From assembly GCA_025917655.1 (NCBI GenBank), contig CP084609.1:1674001-1738000 (forward strand): a stretch of DNA of 64,000 bases. Reading direction: 5' to 3'. A program made the position numbers and the translations under genes. Below the pieces are notes generated by a model. It worked only from the letters and a program-made list of their open reading frames with translations, had not been told where the DNA came from and did no database searches. Of the stretch, positions 45,176 to 63,503 are shown piece after piece; position 1 is the first letter of the stretch; every line of letters starts with the position of its first letter. This DNA comes from Chlorella sorokiniana (Eukaryota; Chlorophyta; Trebouxiophyceae; Chlorellales; Chlorellaceae).

Positions 45176-48100
45176 ATGGGCCCGCCCATGCAGCATGAGC
45201 AGGGCCGCACCTTCTTCACAGCATTCCACATGGACAGCCAGGAGTACAGGCTCGGTAAGCAGGGCTACAGCACCCACCTGCAGACCGGCCCCAAGCCCTG
45301 CCTCACAATACAGACTGAGGCACTCGCTGTGGTTTGGGGCCTGTCTGTGCAGGCGATGCTGTTTACCTGCGCCCCGCCCAGCCAGACCTCCCCCTTTTTG
45401 TGGCCAAGCTGGAGAGCTTGTACCAACAGGACAGCGACGGCAGCTGCTGGGCGAACGTGCGATGGTTCTACAGGCAAGCGCTGCCTGTACGACAACCAGA
45501 GCTGAGCTAAAAACAGCGCCGCAGGGATTGGAGGGGCTGGACGCAGCCGTGCTGTCGCTGGCACCTGCTGCTGCCCTGCGCCTTACGCCTGCCCGCCTGT
45601 CGGCCCGCGCCACACTGAACTCTTTTTCGCTGCAGGCCCTCAGAGCTGGAGGTGGGGCACGAAGTGGAGCTGGATCGCAACGAACTGTTCGGCTCAGACG
45701 ACTACGCCACCCACCCGCTGAGTGCAGGTGAGATGCCCCGGCAGCGGCCGCACTCAAACTGCCGTGCTGATCCACACGCAAGAGCAGGGACTGCCTGGCC
45801 TGCATGCCTCCCTTGCAACACGCAGGCCTAAAACCTGCATCACATGGCATCCGGTAGGCTTTCAGCTGGTGTGCCAGTCATGTCCTGTCCCCTGAACACC
45901 CGCGCAGTGTGCGGCAAGTGCAAGGTGTTGGCGCCGGCCCAGGCAGATCGCACATTTGGCAGCAGCGTGGCAGAACCAGGGTCAGACACGTTTGTGTGCA
46001 GCCGCAAGTACATTTCAGGTGGGTGCCGCACCTGTGCGGAGCTGCAGTCTGCAGGCAAGGCTGTGCCTTCCTGGGCTGCATCGCAGTGTGTGGCTTGTAA
46101 TTTCTGCAAACCGTGCAGTTTGACATGTGCCCCTCCTACGTCGCAGCTGAGGGCCGCATCGTGCGTCTAGACGGCATGGCGGGTCTTAGCCTGACCGCTG
46201 CCCTGCAGGAGAAGCCGGGCACATCGGTGAGCCGGCAGGCCCAGAAGCACATTTGAGGCCCATTGCCCTGGGCAGGCTGCCACCATGCCCTGTACGCCCC
46301 TCTCGCTGCCAAGACCCCATGGATTTTTGCAGGTGAAAAAAAAAGGTGGTGCAGCGTGAGCCCGCTGCGGAAGACAAGGCGGCTGCCGAGCCGCGTCCCA
46401 AGCGGGCGAGATCTGCGGCTGCGGTCGCCTCGGCTGGGGCTCAGCCAGCGCCAGAACCTCCCTCCAGCAAGAGGCGGCGCCAGCCGAACGCAGCAGGCCG
46501 GCCCCGAGCATGCCGCCCAGCCCACAGGAGGCGCCGACGCAGCCGCCGCACCGCTCGCCCGGTGCCAGCCCAGGAGGGTGGAAGCAGCGGAAGCGAGCCG
46601 CAGCAGAGCTCAGGCAGCCAGGAGTCACCGGGTACTGGAGGGGACGTCGGGCGTGGCGGGCCCACCAAGGCCAACAGCAAGGGCACCACCGGCAGGTAAC
46701 TGGCGCAGGGGAGGGTCCTGCATGCCCACCTGGATTACTTGTGGCTCAAACAGTGCTGCACTGCATCTGGCACCCTTGACAAAAAGTTGATTGCTGCCCT
46801 GCAGGTGGTCCAAGGATCGGTACGGCGCGGCACAGCAGAGCCTGGCGGGCATCATGCGCCACCTGGGCGCCACAGCAGGTAAGCGACGCTGGCGCCCGGC
46901 TGAGCGGCGGCTGCCATGCAGACCGCCATGGCTGCGGGCAACATTAGCATAATCCATGAGCGGCAGCCTGAGCGCAACCCTCCCCCATTTTGCAGTCGAC
47001 CGTGCCGTGCGGCGCCCTTGCTTCGGGAGGAGGCGCGCAGGGCTGTAGGTGACACCGGCCTGCTGGACCACCTGCTAAAGCACAAGGTAAGCTGGCGGCG
47101 GGGCAGGGAAGGCGGCAGGGCAGGGCAGGGAAGGCGGCAGAGAAGGCAATCAGTGTCATTGCCGATGGGCGGTCTGGTCCGCTGCATGCAGCTTGCTGAG
47201 CGTGGTGCTTCTGCTGGTAGTGTTGCGGCGGGCGCGCACCACAAGCGCGGCAGCCTGCCCACCCCTCGGCCGGCTGACTGCCCGCTGCAGGCTGACCACG
47301 TGGTGTCGGCGGGCGGCGGCGCTTGCGGCGGCGACACGACAAGGAGGGACACATGGTGTACTGGCTGCAGTCGCCGGCAGAGGCGGAGCAGGGTGGGTAG
47401 GCTTGCAAGGGGAAGCACCGAACCGCTGTGGACAGGGGGGGATGCGAGTCCAGCCGCTGCCGCCTGCTAGCTCTCAGCTGCGGCCAAGCCGGCCATCAAG
47501 CCCTCTGCTCCACCGTCCCATCGCTGCAGAGGAGGAGCTGCTGCGCACAGAGGCAGAGGCGCTGAGCCGAGAGCTGGCGGAGGTGAAGGAGGCGCGGCGG
47601 GTGCTGCACGCGGTGCGCGGGGAAGCGGCCCAGGCCATCCAGGCCGTCAGGTGAGGGCCGGCCCTTCAGCTTGCTCACTGCATGCTCGCCACTCCTGCTT
47701 CTTGCGCCGCAAGCTGTCTGGTATCAGGCACGAATGCCTGTGATTCAGGTCTCTGTATCCTTTCTGGCATGCAGCGGCATCAAGGAGCGACCCGAGGAGG
47801 TGGTCAGGGCGCTCAGCGCAGCAGTTGCTGCTGCAGCCTCCTACTCCACGCCCACCCCTCGTACCAGCAGCCCTGACACTGCAGGCAGCCCGGTGGCTGC
47901 GCTGCTGGGTGCGCATGCAGGGGCGCTGGCAGCAGGCCTGCTGGCACCTCAGGCAGCCGCGCCGGGGCCGCCGCCTGCCGGCCCCCAGCCTGCCGGAATG
48001 AGCTGTTGCAGCTCATTGCTGCGGTGGAGAGCCAAGCGCAGGCGCTGCAGGTAGGTTGGTGGGACGTGCAGCTCAAATTGGAGATGCGTTTTCTGCTCCT

Positions 48101-49532
48101 TGCTCTTGTTGAGTGTGCCACTTGTGTGCCTTGCATTCGTGTCCGCCGCAGGCGAGGTTGCTGGGCGAGGAGGGGCCGGCCAGGAAGGAGGGGAAGCACG
48201 GCGGCGGCGGCACACGCCACCCGCCTGCTTTGCAGCCAGATGGCGGCGCAACTTGCGTCCCTCGCCAGAGTCGCTCGCGCTGTCAATGCCCGGTGCGAGG
48301 CTGCAGCTGCCCTTTTTCTTCTCCACTGAAATGTCGCGTCATCTATGATCGACCACTGCCACTCAGCCGATTCATTGACGGTGGTGCTGCTGCTGCAGGT
48401 GCGCTGCTCTTGAGGCTCAGGTGGCCGCTTTGGCAGCGGAGGGGCGGGGCCGCCAGGAGGCCCTGACTGCTGGGGTCGCTGCCGCAAAGAGCCTGAGGTG
48501 AGGATGTCAGGGCCTTGGCGCGGGTGCGATTCGTGCATTGAAGCAAAGACCAGCGCCACGGGAAGCCATGTCCAGGTGCTTACGGAACAACCGTGGCCTT
48601 GCCCCGCAGGGAGGAGGCTGCCGCCAGCCGCATCCGCGTGGCATCGATGGAGGGAGACATTGCGGCGCTCAGGGTCAAGCTGACGGGCATGGGCGGCACC
48701 GTGGTGCCAGACCCTCCAGCGCTGATGGCCGCTGCAGGCGGTGCTGCGGGAGGCGCGGCTGGCGCCTCGCCCGCGGGCGCGCCGCCGCTGCAGGCTGGCG
48801 GCGGGGGCAGCAGCCAGACGACGTCGCGGCGCACCCCCGCCACCCCATCCAGCCTGGACGCCGTGGCGCAAGCCGCAGCAGCGCCGCAGCAGCGCCCCGT
48901 GTCGTCCGCAATGTGGACCCTTTCCAGCCGCGGCAGCAGCAGCTGGTGGCCGGCATGGCCCTGGGGACGCCGCCGAAAGGCCAGGGCGGCCTGCCGCCGC
49001 TTTCTCACCCCGTGGGAGCCTTGCCGCCCGTCTCCCTCCCGGCCAGCCCCCTCTTGCATGGCTCGGGGTGCTGCCCGTGCCGGGCATGACGCCCGTGTTC
49101 GGCTCTGTCGGAGGCGTGCATGGAGGCACGCCGCGGGCGGCCCCACCCCCTGCACCTGCAGCAGCAGCTGATCGCGGCTGCAGCCATGGCCACCGCGGCG
49201 CAGGCCGCTCAGGGCGCCGCAGGCCGCCCTCCCAGGAGGCGCTGCACCAGGAGCCGCAGCTGTCGGGGGCGGGGGCGTCACAGGAGGCGGGGGCATCTGG
49301 CGAGCCCCAGCGTGCACAGCAGCCGCCGCCGCAGCTGCAGCCGCCCCAGCGCCAGGCGCAGCAGCCGGGGCTGGCCTCGGTGCTGATGCAGGACCCGCGC
49401 TTCGCGCAGGTGCTGATGCAGCTGCAGCAGCAGGCGGGCAGCAGCGTGGCCAGCGGCTCGACCAGCAGGCTGCGCCCGCCTGGCAGGCCACCAGCGGATG
49501 CCCCGCCCAGCCCGGCGGGCAAGGGCTCATGA
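45176..49532 (+). CDS. BAH-domain protein with DYAD/AMEIOTIC1-like domain and coiled coils
   Basis: Probable nuclear protein. ATG at 45176 opens RTFFTAFHMDSQEYRLG and then a BAH domain (45353-about 46020): GDAVYLRPAQPDLPLFVAKLE, WANVRWFYR, NELFGSDDYATHPLS, VCGKCKVLA, FVCSRKY. A basic, probably disordered region follows (PKRARS, SSKRRRQ). Next is a domain matching plant DYAD/SWI1/AMEIOTIC1 meiosis proteins: RWSKDRYGAAQQSLAGIM, LLREEARRAVGDTGLLDHLL, RLRRRHDKEGHMVYWLQSP (about 46806-47395). Then coiled coil (EELLRTEAEALSRELAEVK) and a long Ala/Pro/Gln-rich tail ending at 49532. Intron 45474-45635 has a GC donor (GCAAGC). Frame breaks: A-run at 46336, near 47010, near 47330 and several after 48900. 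Exon joins around 46020-46330 are unsure. Molecular role is inferred only from domains. Confidence 0.75.
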
Positions 49533-49811
49533 CTGCGCGGCGTAATGTACCCTTCCATGAAACACAGGAAACCAGCAAAACGCAACAATGGCGACCTTTC
49601 AGCACAGTTACATGTTACCCTTAAAAGCTAGCGCAGCATCCAGAGCGATTTGTCCTTACACTGTGCCACACCACTTGCCTGCCTCATGAACCATGCAAGG
49701 GTGCACTCGCGAGTGTGAACCAACCTGCACCCCAACTGCCTTTCATTGCTTGCCTCGCCGTACTTGCGTTGAGTGTTTGCGCTTTCACATGCACACATGT
49801 TGCCCTTCTAT

Positions 49812-49952
49812 GCGTATCTTGTCAGTATCTACATGTAGGGCGTGCCCCGTTTTTAAGGACGTTTGCATCTACATCGATTACCTTTTGTAAGAGTATCTGC
49901 ATCTAGGTTGTGCCCCGTCTGTAAGCTTATCGACATATACGTCGTGTACCGT
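49812..49952 (+). repeat. Degenerate ~26-bp tandem repeats with TGTAA motifs
   Basis: Related units start near 49825, 49865, 49893 and 49928. The pattern is roughly TATCTACAT, four to eight variable bases, then GTGCCCCGT. The first and third units are most alike; the second lacks the GTGCCCCGT half. TGTAA follows at 49886 and 49920. Confidence 0.6.
49886..49890 (+). terminator. Possible TGTAA polyadenylation signal for BAH gene (second at 49920-49924)
   Basis: TGTAA about 355 bp after the stop at 49532, with a second copy 34 bp further on, both inside the degenerate repeats. Confidence 0.45.
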
Positions 49953-50143
49953 GCGCATTGCACGCTGGTCTTCAGGGTGCGAGCTGCCAGGGGCAAGCAG
50001 GGCCTGTGAGGCAGGCGTGCGGCCGCCTTCGTCAGCAGCCCCGCCCAGCACGAAGCGCAAGCGCAGCACGTGCAGATGGGCGAGCAAGGGCTGCGCCGCC
50101 CATCCTCGCTTGCCCGCCCCGCATAGGGCGATGCTGGTTGGGT

Positions 50144-50913
50144 TCACTGGTTATTGAGACCTCGATAATAGCTGGCTGTGCCCCGCCGCTGGTACCCCGG
50201 CCTGCCGGGACAGGGCATGGCGTGGAGGCATGGGTGTGTGTGTGGGAAGGTTAAAGTCCTCAACGTGAAGGCACGCTCTTTGCAGCAGGGGATCCACCTG
50301 GCAGCAGCAAGCACCTTACACCTTCTCAACGCAGGCTTCAAAAGCCACCCTTCATGCACGCAGCCTGCCCACCGGTGTGCTGGCGCGGGTTGGCAAGCAC
50401 CCGCTCGAACTGGTGCTCGCTCAGGTTGCGGCGGAACATCTGGGTCTTGCCCTGCCGCGGGTGGTCCATGCTGGTTTTTACGGTTCCAGCTGCACGCAAC
50501 GAGGCAGGGTGCTGGATTGGGAGCAGCCGAAGGCGGCGAACGGGAGGCAGGGCGAGCGAGCAACCCGCAACATGCGACGCCACACTGTGTGCCACAGGGC
50601 AGGCATGCCTCCAAACCCCATGCTCACTGGTGTAGTAGTAGTCCATCTTGACTCCATCCTGGCTGACCCAGTACTCCACGCGCGCTTGCTTGTTGCAGCC
50701 TTGGTACGACCAGCCGTATTCGCTTGGGTCGGTGGCGTGGACTTGGTGGTGGGGCGGCCGCCCTGCATGGAGCTGCCCCTGCGGTCGCGACGGCCCGCTC
50801 ATGCTGCAGTGCGGCTCCGGCGCGGAGGAAAGGGGCGGCCAGGTGGGCCCAGCGACAGGAACTTCATAGCCGGGTAGGGTGTAAGGCTGATATGAAGACA
50901 GATTGTAAGCCAT
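50144..50913 (-). CDS. Small conserved protein of unknown function (HPRQGKTQMFRR motif)
   Basis: I cannot name this protein. ATG at 50913 (MAYNLSSYQPYTLPGYEV). Exon 1 is Pro/His-rich, then WSYQGCNKQARVEYWVSQDG and YYYT before a GT donor. Exon 2 reads TGTVKTSMDHPRQGKTQMF followed by RRNLSEHQFERVLANPR and HTG. This compact motif resembles uncharacterised plant and algal proteins I have seen, but I recall no function. The last exon probably encodes GYQRRGTASYYRG and stops at 50144, but its phase is off by one with exon 2, so the end is uncertain. The whole is about 150 residues with no membrane segment or signal peptide. Confidence 0.6.
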
Positions 50914-51301
50914 GATGGCTGATCGCACTCACAAACGCATGCGAGAAAAGCGCTGTGGGATCGAATGAAATTTCGGTTTGCAAACTGCCTGCTGTGCGTG
51001 CTGTGCCGCCCACATCACAACAGCGCCCCCAGGGAGCTGGTGCTCTGCTCTTCCCTAATCAGATTGAGCTGCAACCAAGCCAGCTGCAGGTAGGCAATGC
51101 AAGATGTGATTATCTAAACTCTCTGCTTCCTCGAACCGGTGTTACAACGCGGACGCAGAGCTGATCAATGGACGAGCTTGCCGAGGGATCCCCATCCACC
51201 ACACAGGTCTCATTCCAGCCGCGTCCAACCAAGAAGCGCCTGGACCCAAGCAGTCTGCGGCCAGCAGTGCATGTGGCTTGCCTCGGCAGCCGCCCCCGCC
51301 G
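50914..51301. other. Upstream region of small unknown gene and RPB6 3' UTR
   Basis: 388 bp between two minus-strand genes. Contains a TTACA element suited to end the RPB6 transcript. No coding signal. Confidence 0.5.
51142..51146 (-). terminator. Possible TGTAA polyadenylation signal for RPB6
   Basis: TTACA on the plus strand, about 155 bp past the RPB6 stop codon, in the correct orientation. Confidence 0.45.
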
Positions 51302-52586
51302 TCACCGTTCTGGGATGATCAGCTCGGACAGGCTCCAATCCTCATACGAGTTGTCAGGCAGGTAGCGCCTGCAGTGGACCAGCCAGGGGACAACAGTGGC
51401 ACACGGTGAGGAGCGCAGCGGCAAGGCCGCAGCTTGAGGTCATGCCTGCCGCTTGGCGCCGTTCAAGGCTGCGGTGAACTGGTGTTGGTGCAACGATGCG
51501 CCAATGAGCAGCGCCGTGGTGCTGGTGTCTTGACCGAGGTCACAACACCAGCAGTATGACGCTGCTTCAAGGCGCATCATTGCGCCAGAACCATTGAACC
51601 GCAGCATAGCGAGCAGAACCCTGTGCTCCTTCCACGAGTGCTGAGAGGTGCTCACCGAATGATGAAGGGGATCTTCTTTTCGCGCAGCTCCTTGTACGCA
51701 ATCTCAAGCGGGTCGGTCTCGGTGCCCACCTCCACCATGACAGGCGCATTCATGGATATCTGGGTGTGGACAAGCAGGACAGCGCGGCATGTGAAGGGCT
51801 GTCCTCCATGGCAAGCTGTGCCAAAAGGCATGGGAAGGAAGGGACCACCGCCCTGCGGCTGCAAGACCTCCGACCTCAACCCGCCGCGGCAAGTCGGGCC
51901 GGAAAAACTGCCGCTGCCTGACCGTGGCGGCCACCCCTGGCCGCGCTGGAGCTGCAGCGCACCTGCAGCGCGCGTGTGCCCAGCACCCGCGCCTTTTCAT
52001 ACTTGGTGAGGTATCGGGTGGTGATGCGCGGGCGGTCAGCCGGCGCTGGGGCAGGTTGGCCGGGCCCCTGCTCCATGATCTCCACCTGCTGCTCCCCTGC
52101 AGTGAGTCCGACAGAAGCAGACGTCCAGCAGAGTTACGGGGATGCTCCCTGGCCACCGCCATGCTGGCCCGCCGAGTTTTCTGCAGGCATTTCACGAGCC
52201 AGTGCAGCCACAGCAGCAACACGCACCGTTTTGCTGGTCTAGCTGGCCGCCAAGGTCCTCGGCCACGTCGTCCTCATTCCACATGTTATCTTCGCCCATG
52301 TCGTCATCGCCAAACTCATCGGCGCCGCCAAACCTGTAGCAGCCAGACCAGCAGGAGCTCAACACAGGCAGCAGCGGCGGCGGTGGCAGCAGTGGCAGCT
52401 GCGAGGTGACGGCCGAACGCGGCGCTCAACCAGTGCTTGTCATCTCATTTCCTATGCGATTATATTGCTCGAATAGCAGCTAACAGACGTGAAACCGCCT
52501 GTGATGAAGACGGCCAGCTGCATGCAACCCATGAGCGCTCACGTGTCGCCGCCAGCCCCTCCAAAGAAGTCATCATCATCTGCCAT
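51302..52586 (-). CDS. RPB6: DNA-directed RNA polymerase I/II/III subunit RPABC2 (RPB6)
   Basis: Shared small subunit of nuclear RNA polymerases I, II and III (omega homologue), which clamps the largest subunit. Five exons join perfectly to 151 residues: 52543-52586, 52227-52333, 51963-52096, 51656-51759, 51302-51368. The acidic N-terminal region is typical ([24 protein letters not shown]). The conserved core is [60 protein letters not shown] and [10 protein letters not shown]. Start chosen because MADDDD is the usual beginning and the splice phase fits. All donors are GT and no frame break occurs. It is head-to-head with alanyl-tRNA synthetase, both being translation/transcription housekeeping genes. 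Confidence 0.97.
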
Positions 52587-52962
52587 TATGACACAAGGCT
52601 ATCCCCTCCAACAAGCGATGGCCAGGCGCGAAAGGCGTTTAAGAAGAGCTGGTCTGAGGCTCTCAGCGAGTCTATGTGGGGTCAGTGTGTAAGAAATTAT
52701 AACACAAAGTTCAATCAAGCGCACAGTAAGGTGTTTCTGCCGATGTACAGGCAGCGGGCCGCGGTAGAAACCACGCCCTCATGCGGACAAAGCCCCGGTG
52801 CTCGCCGGCTGGCCCTTACTCTCCTCCCTTTCCCAGATGCACATGTTGATTGGGCGGCCTGGCTTGTCGCTCTCTCAACGCAGCGTCCCCATCTGGAGCG
52901 CATTTGCCAGCCGTTCCTCTGCTGGGCGTACTATTTCCCACAGGCAGCTCAGGACGGTAGTC
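52587..52962. promoter_or_regulatory. Shared divergent promoter region, RPB6 / alanyl-tRNA synthetase
   Basis: 376 bp separate the two ATGs. The half near RPB6 is AT-richer (52640-52740). No TATA box or known element was identified. Confidence 0.55.
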
Positions 52963-60844
<7,882 letters not shown>

Positions 60845-61411
60845 GGCGGCGGCGCGCCCGTCCAGCGCGTCCTTGGCGCTGGCGCTTGGCCCAGGGCGCA
60901 CACGGACGAGCCTTCAAGCGGCCTGGGGTCCGAGCGTGAAGCAGCCAGGGCTGTGCCTTGCAGGTATTCAACAGACCTGCTATTCGTTTCCTCTAGTCCC
61001 CTTGCTGCGTGTTTCCAGTGGTGCTCATTCTTTACTATTTTTCTAACTGGGCGGCACGTTGGTGAAAGGAATGACCAGAGTGCACCCAGTCAGCTCGAGC
61101 CTGCGGAGGTCGAGGGCAGAGGCGCAGCATTTAGGGAGAGCATCCATGGTTGTTGCATGCTTGTGACCTGATGAATCAAGAGTCACACGGTCTTGACCTG
61201 GCGTGCTGACTGCCTTTGGCGCCCAAACTTGCCTCCTGCAAACTGGAAGTTTAACCTGCGCTGGAAGCGGCACCGCCGCCGCCTTGCAGTACTTAGCGGC
61301 CCTAGACGAACTGGTTCAGTCGGTTGCGCGGAATCTTTCCATCCCCATCACGTTTGTGAACATCACAAAAGGGTCCGAATCAGCCGCAGGCCGCCTTTGG
61401 CGCTGCCAAAG
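60845..61411. other. Intergenic region, alanyl-tRNA synthetase 3' UTR and wax-synthase promoter
   Basis: About 0.57 kb between two plus-strand genes, lower in GC from 60950 to 61080. No TGTAA seen; nothing coding recognised. Confidence 0.5.
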
Positions 61412-63073
61412 ATGGCGTCAGCGCCGACTTGCAGAGAGCGAGCGGCGCTTGGCTTTGACCAGGCCCTTGGCGTTGCAGCGGCGATCACGCTAGCAGGCGG
61501 CCTCTGGCTCTATGCCGTTGGACGGAGGGTGCCGCCTGGCACGGGCGCCTGGCTGCAGCGGTGCCGCTGGTCGCTGTCAACGTGCTGCTCCCCCTGCAGC
61601 TCTTTTGCCGCTGGGAGGAGTGCACCACTATACTGCTAGTAGCTTTCAACACCTCATGGATCGCTTCCTTCAAGGTGACCAGCCTGTGGGGGCTGGACTG
61701 GGTAACGGCGGGGCTGCCGCTTGAGGCTGGAGGCGCCTTGCACCCGTCACGCGCACCTGCCGCCCCGCTGCAGGCGCTTTCATGGGCCTTGGACCGCGGA
61801 GCGCTGTGCATGCAGCCCAACGGCTTCCCGCTGCCCCAGTTTCTGGCCGTGTATGCCAGCCCCATCACGCCCGCGGTGGGCGGCGCGCCCCGGCGGCGGC
61901 AGCCCCGGCAAGAGCTCCATGCCCCGCCGCGGCAGCCAGGGGCGGCTGGACGAGGACGCGGGCGGCTCGCTGCGCATGGTGGCCAACTGGGCGGCCAAGA
62001 ACCTGCTGGTGGTGGCAGCGGCGGGCCTGCTCCAGCTGGATCTGCCGGGGCTGGCGGAGTCGTTCGTGAGCGGTGCGCCCCCGCATGCCGCCGCCGCACG
62101 CCGCGCCTGGCGGTGCCGTGCCAGGCTCGACTGCCGCGCACAGCAGCCCTGCTGACCGCCTGCCTGCACTGAACACAGCGCGTGTGTCGTGAACACCGCC
62201 CGTTCTCTCCCGCAGGCCTGGCCCTCTACGGGTTGCTTTCTTTTATCATGGACGGCCCCGCCGCCCTGTTCATCGGCCTGACCGGCCTGCGCGTGTCGCC
62301 GCACTTTGACCGACCCTGGCTCTCCACCTCCGTCGCCTTCTGGTCCAAACGATGGGACCTGGCGGCAGGTGGGGAGGCCAAGCCAGGCCTGGCAAGCACA
62401 GCGCCAGTTCAGCGCAGGCCACACGGGAGGGCCAGCACCCTGCTTTCCTCCACTGGGTTCTTGCACTGCTGCAGGCAACACGCTGCGTCAGCTGGTGTAT
62501 GACGTAATCGTGGATGGGTCGCTGCTGCCGCCGCCGCCGGGCAAGGCGCGCCGCCCCCTCGCCCGCGCGCCAGGCGCTGGGCGCTGTCGCCACCTTTGGC
62601 GCCAGCGGGCTGATCCATGAAGGCATCCTCTGGTGGGTGCAGCCTAGATTGAGCACCGGGGCAGCGGCACTGAGCGCGCCACACTGGTCGGTTGGGATGC
62701 TGCCAAGCTGCACAGCAGCGCTGTGCCTACGAGTCCGTATGAGTGAGCAGCTCCCTTGCTCGCTCGCTTCCGCTCTTGATCAACCGCAGGATGATGGCCG
62801 GGCGCACCACCGGCGGCGCCTGGCTGGCCTTCTTCCTGCTGCAGGCGCCGCTGGTGGTGGCGGAGCGGCTGGCGCTGGCCGCCCTCAGCGGGCGGCATCG
62901 TACCGCCCAGCTGGGCTCGCATGGCTGTCACGTACCTGCTGATCCTGGGCGCGGGGCAGTACCTGTTCTGGCTGCCCTCCAAGCGGCTGGGGGTGAACGA
63001 GTGCATCACGAGCAACACACGGGCTGCCGCGGTGGCCATGTGGCGGCGCCTGGGCGTGTCGCTGCCCATCTGA
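61412..63073 (+). CDS. Wax synthase-like MBOAT acyltransferase, copy 1
   Basis: Membrane-bound O-acyltransferase with a wax synthase domain (PF13813 type), expected to esterify fatty acyl-CoA with an alcohol; substrate not shown. ATG at 61412. Exons: 61412-61674, 61774-about 62071, about 62217-62369, about 62475-62633, about 62789-63073. Hydrophobic segments include VAVNVLLPLQLF, NLLVVAAAGLL and TYLLILGAGQYLFWL. Family motifs: RWEECTTILLVAFN, ALSWALDRGALCM, AFWSKRWDL, NT-x-RQLVYD, the presumed active-site His in TFGASGLIHEG, and a conserved end WLPSKRLGVNE. Frame breaks near 61545, 61885, 62560 and 62905, in GC-rich runs. A paralogue follows in tandem, and its aligned N-terminal exon supports the start and exon joins. 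Confidence 0.82.
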
Positions 63074-63503
63074 GCGCGGCGGGGCCAGCCCCCTCCTGCT
63101 GCTAAGTGGCCTTGGTGCACAGGCAGCTTCCTCACTGCTCCTGCCGCTCATGCTTCCGGTCGTGCAACCACTTTTGCTTCCTTCACGCCTCCGCCCCTGG
63201 GTTTCTTTCGCCGAGTTGAATCCTGCTCCAGTTTTCCTTGAAGAGTTCCATACTTGATGCCTTCTAGCCTGTATCCCGACTGCTGTGCTCACCTCCACCA
63301 CGCTCTTCTGCTGCTGTGCTCACCTACACTACGTGCTCCTCGCACACAAGCCGCCACCGCCAGGTGTCCGAGGTTTGCTAATGTGTTGCCTTGTTGACAG
63401 CGCCGGCCCACACTTGCAATTTTCTTTGCCACGGAACAGAGGATTCTAAATCACCCACAACTCTGGCCTCTGCTCCACCAAGCGAACCCTTGCAAGCGCA
63501 GAG
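63074..63503. other. Intergenic region between tandem wax-synthase-like genes
   Basis: 430 bp, AT-richer than the genes; contains copy 1's 3' UTR and copy 2's promoter. A 24-bp partial repeat (CTGCTGTGCTCACCT at about 63282 and 63310) is present. No TGTAA seen. Confidence 0.5.

Larger units (their letters stand above)
49533..50143. other. Convergent 3' region, BAH gene (+) and small unknown gene (-)
   Basis: About 0.6 kb, AT-richer in its first two thirds. It holds degenerate repeats with TGTAA (listed separately) and TTACA at 49608-49612 and 49656-49660, which could end the minus-strand transcript. Nothing coding is seen. Confidence 0.5.

Noticed and set aside
47813-49588. 591-codon minus-strand open frame
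   Set aside because: It lies opposite the BAH/DYAD-like gene, whose spliced exons and coiled-coil sequence explain the region. It has no recognisable motif.
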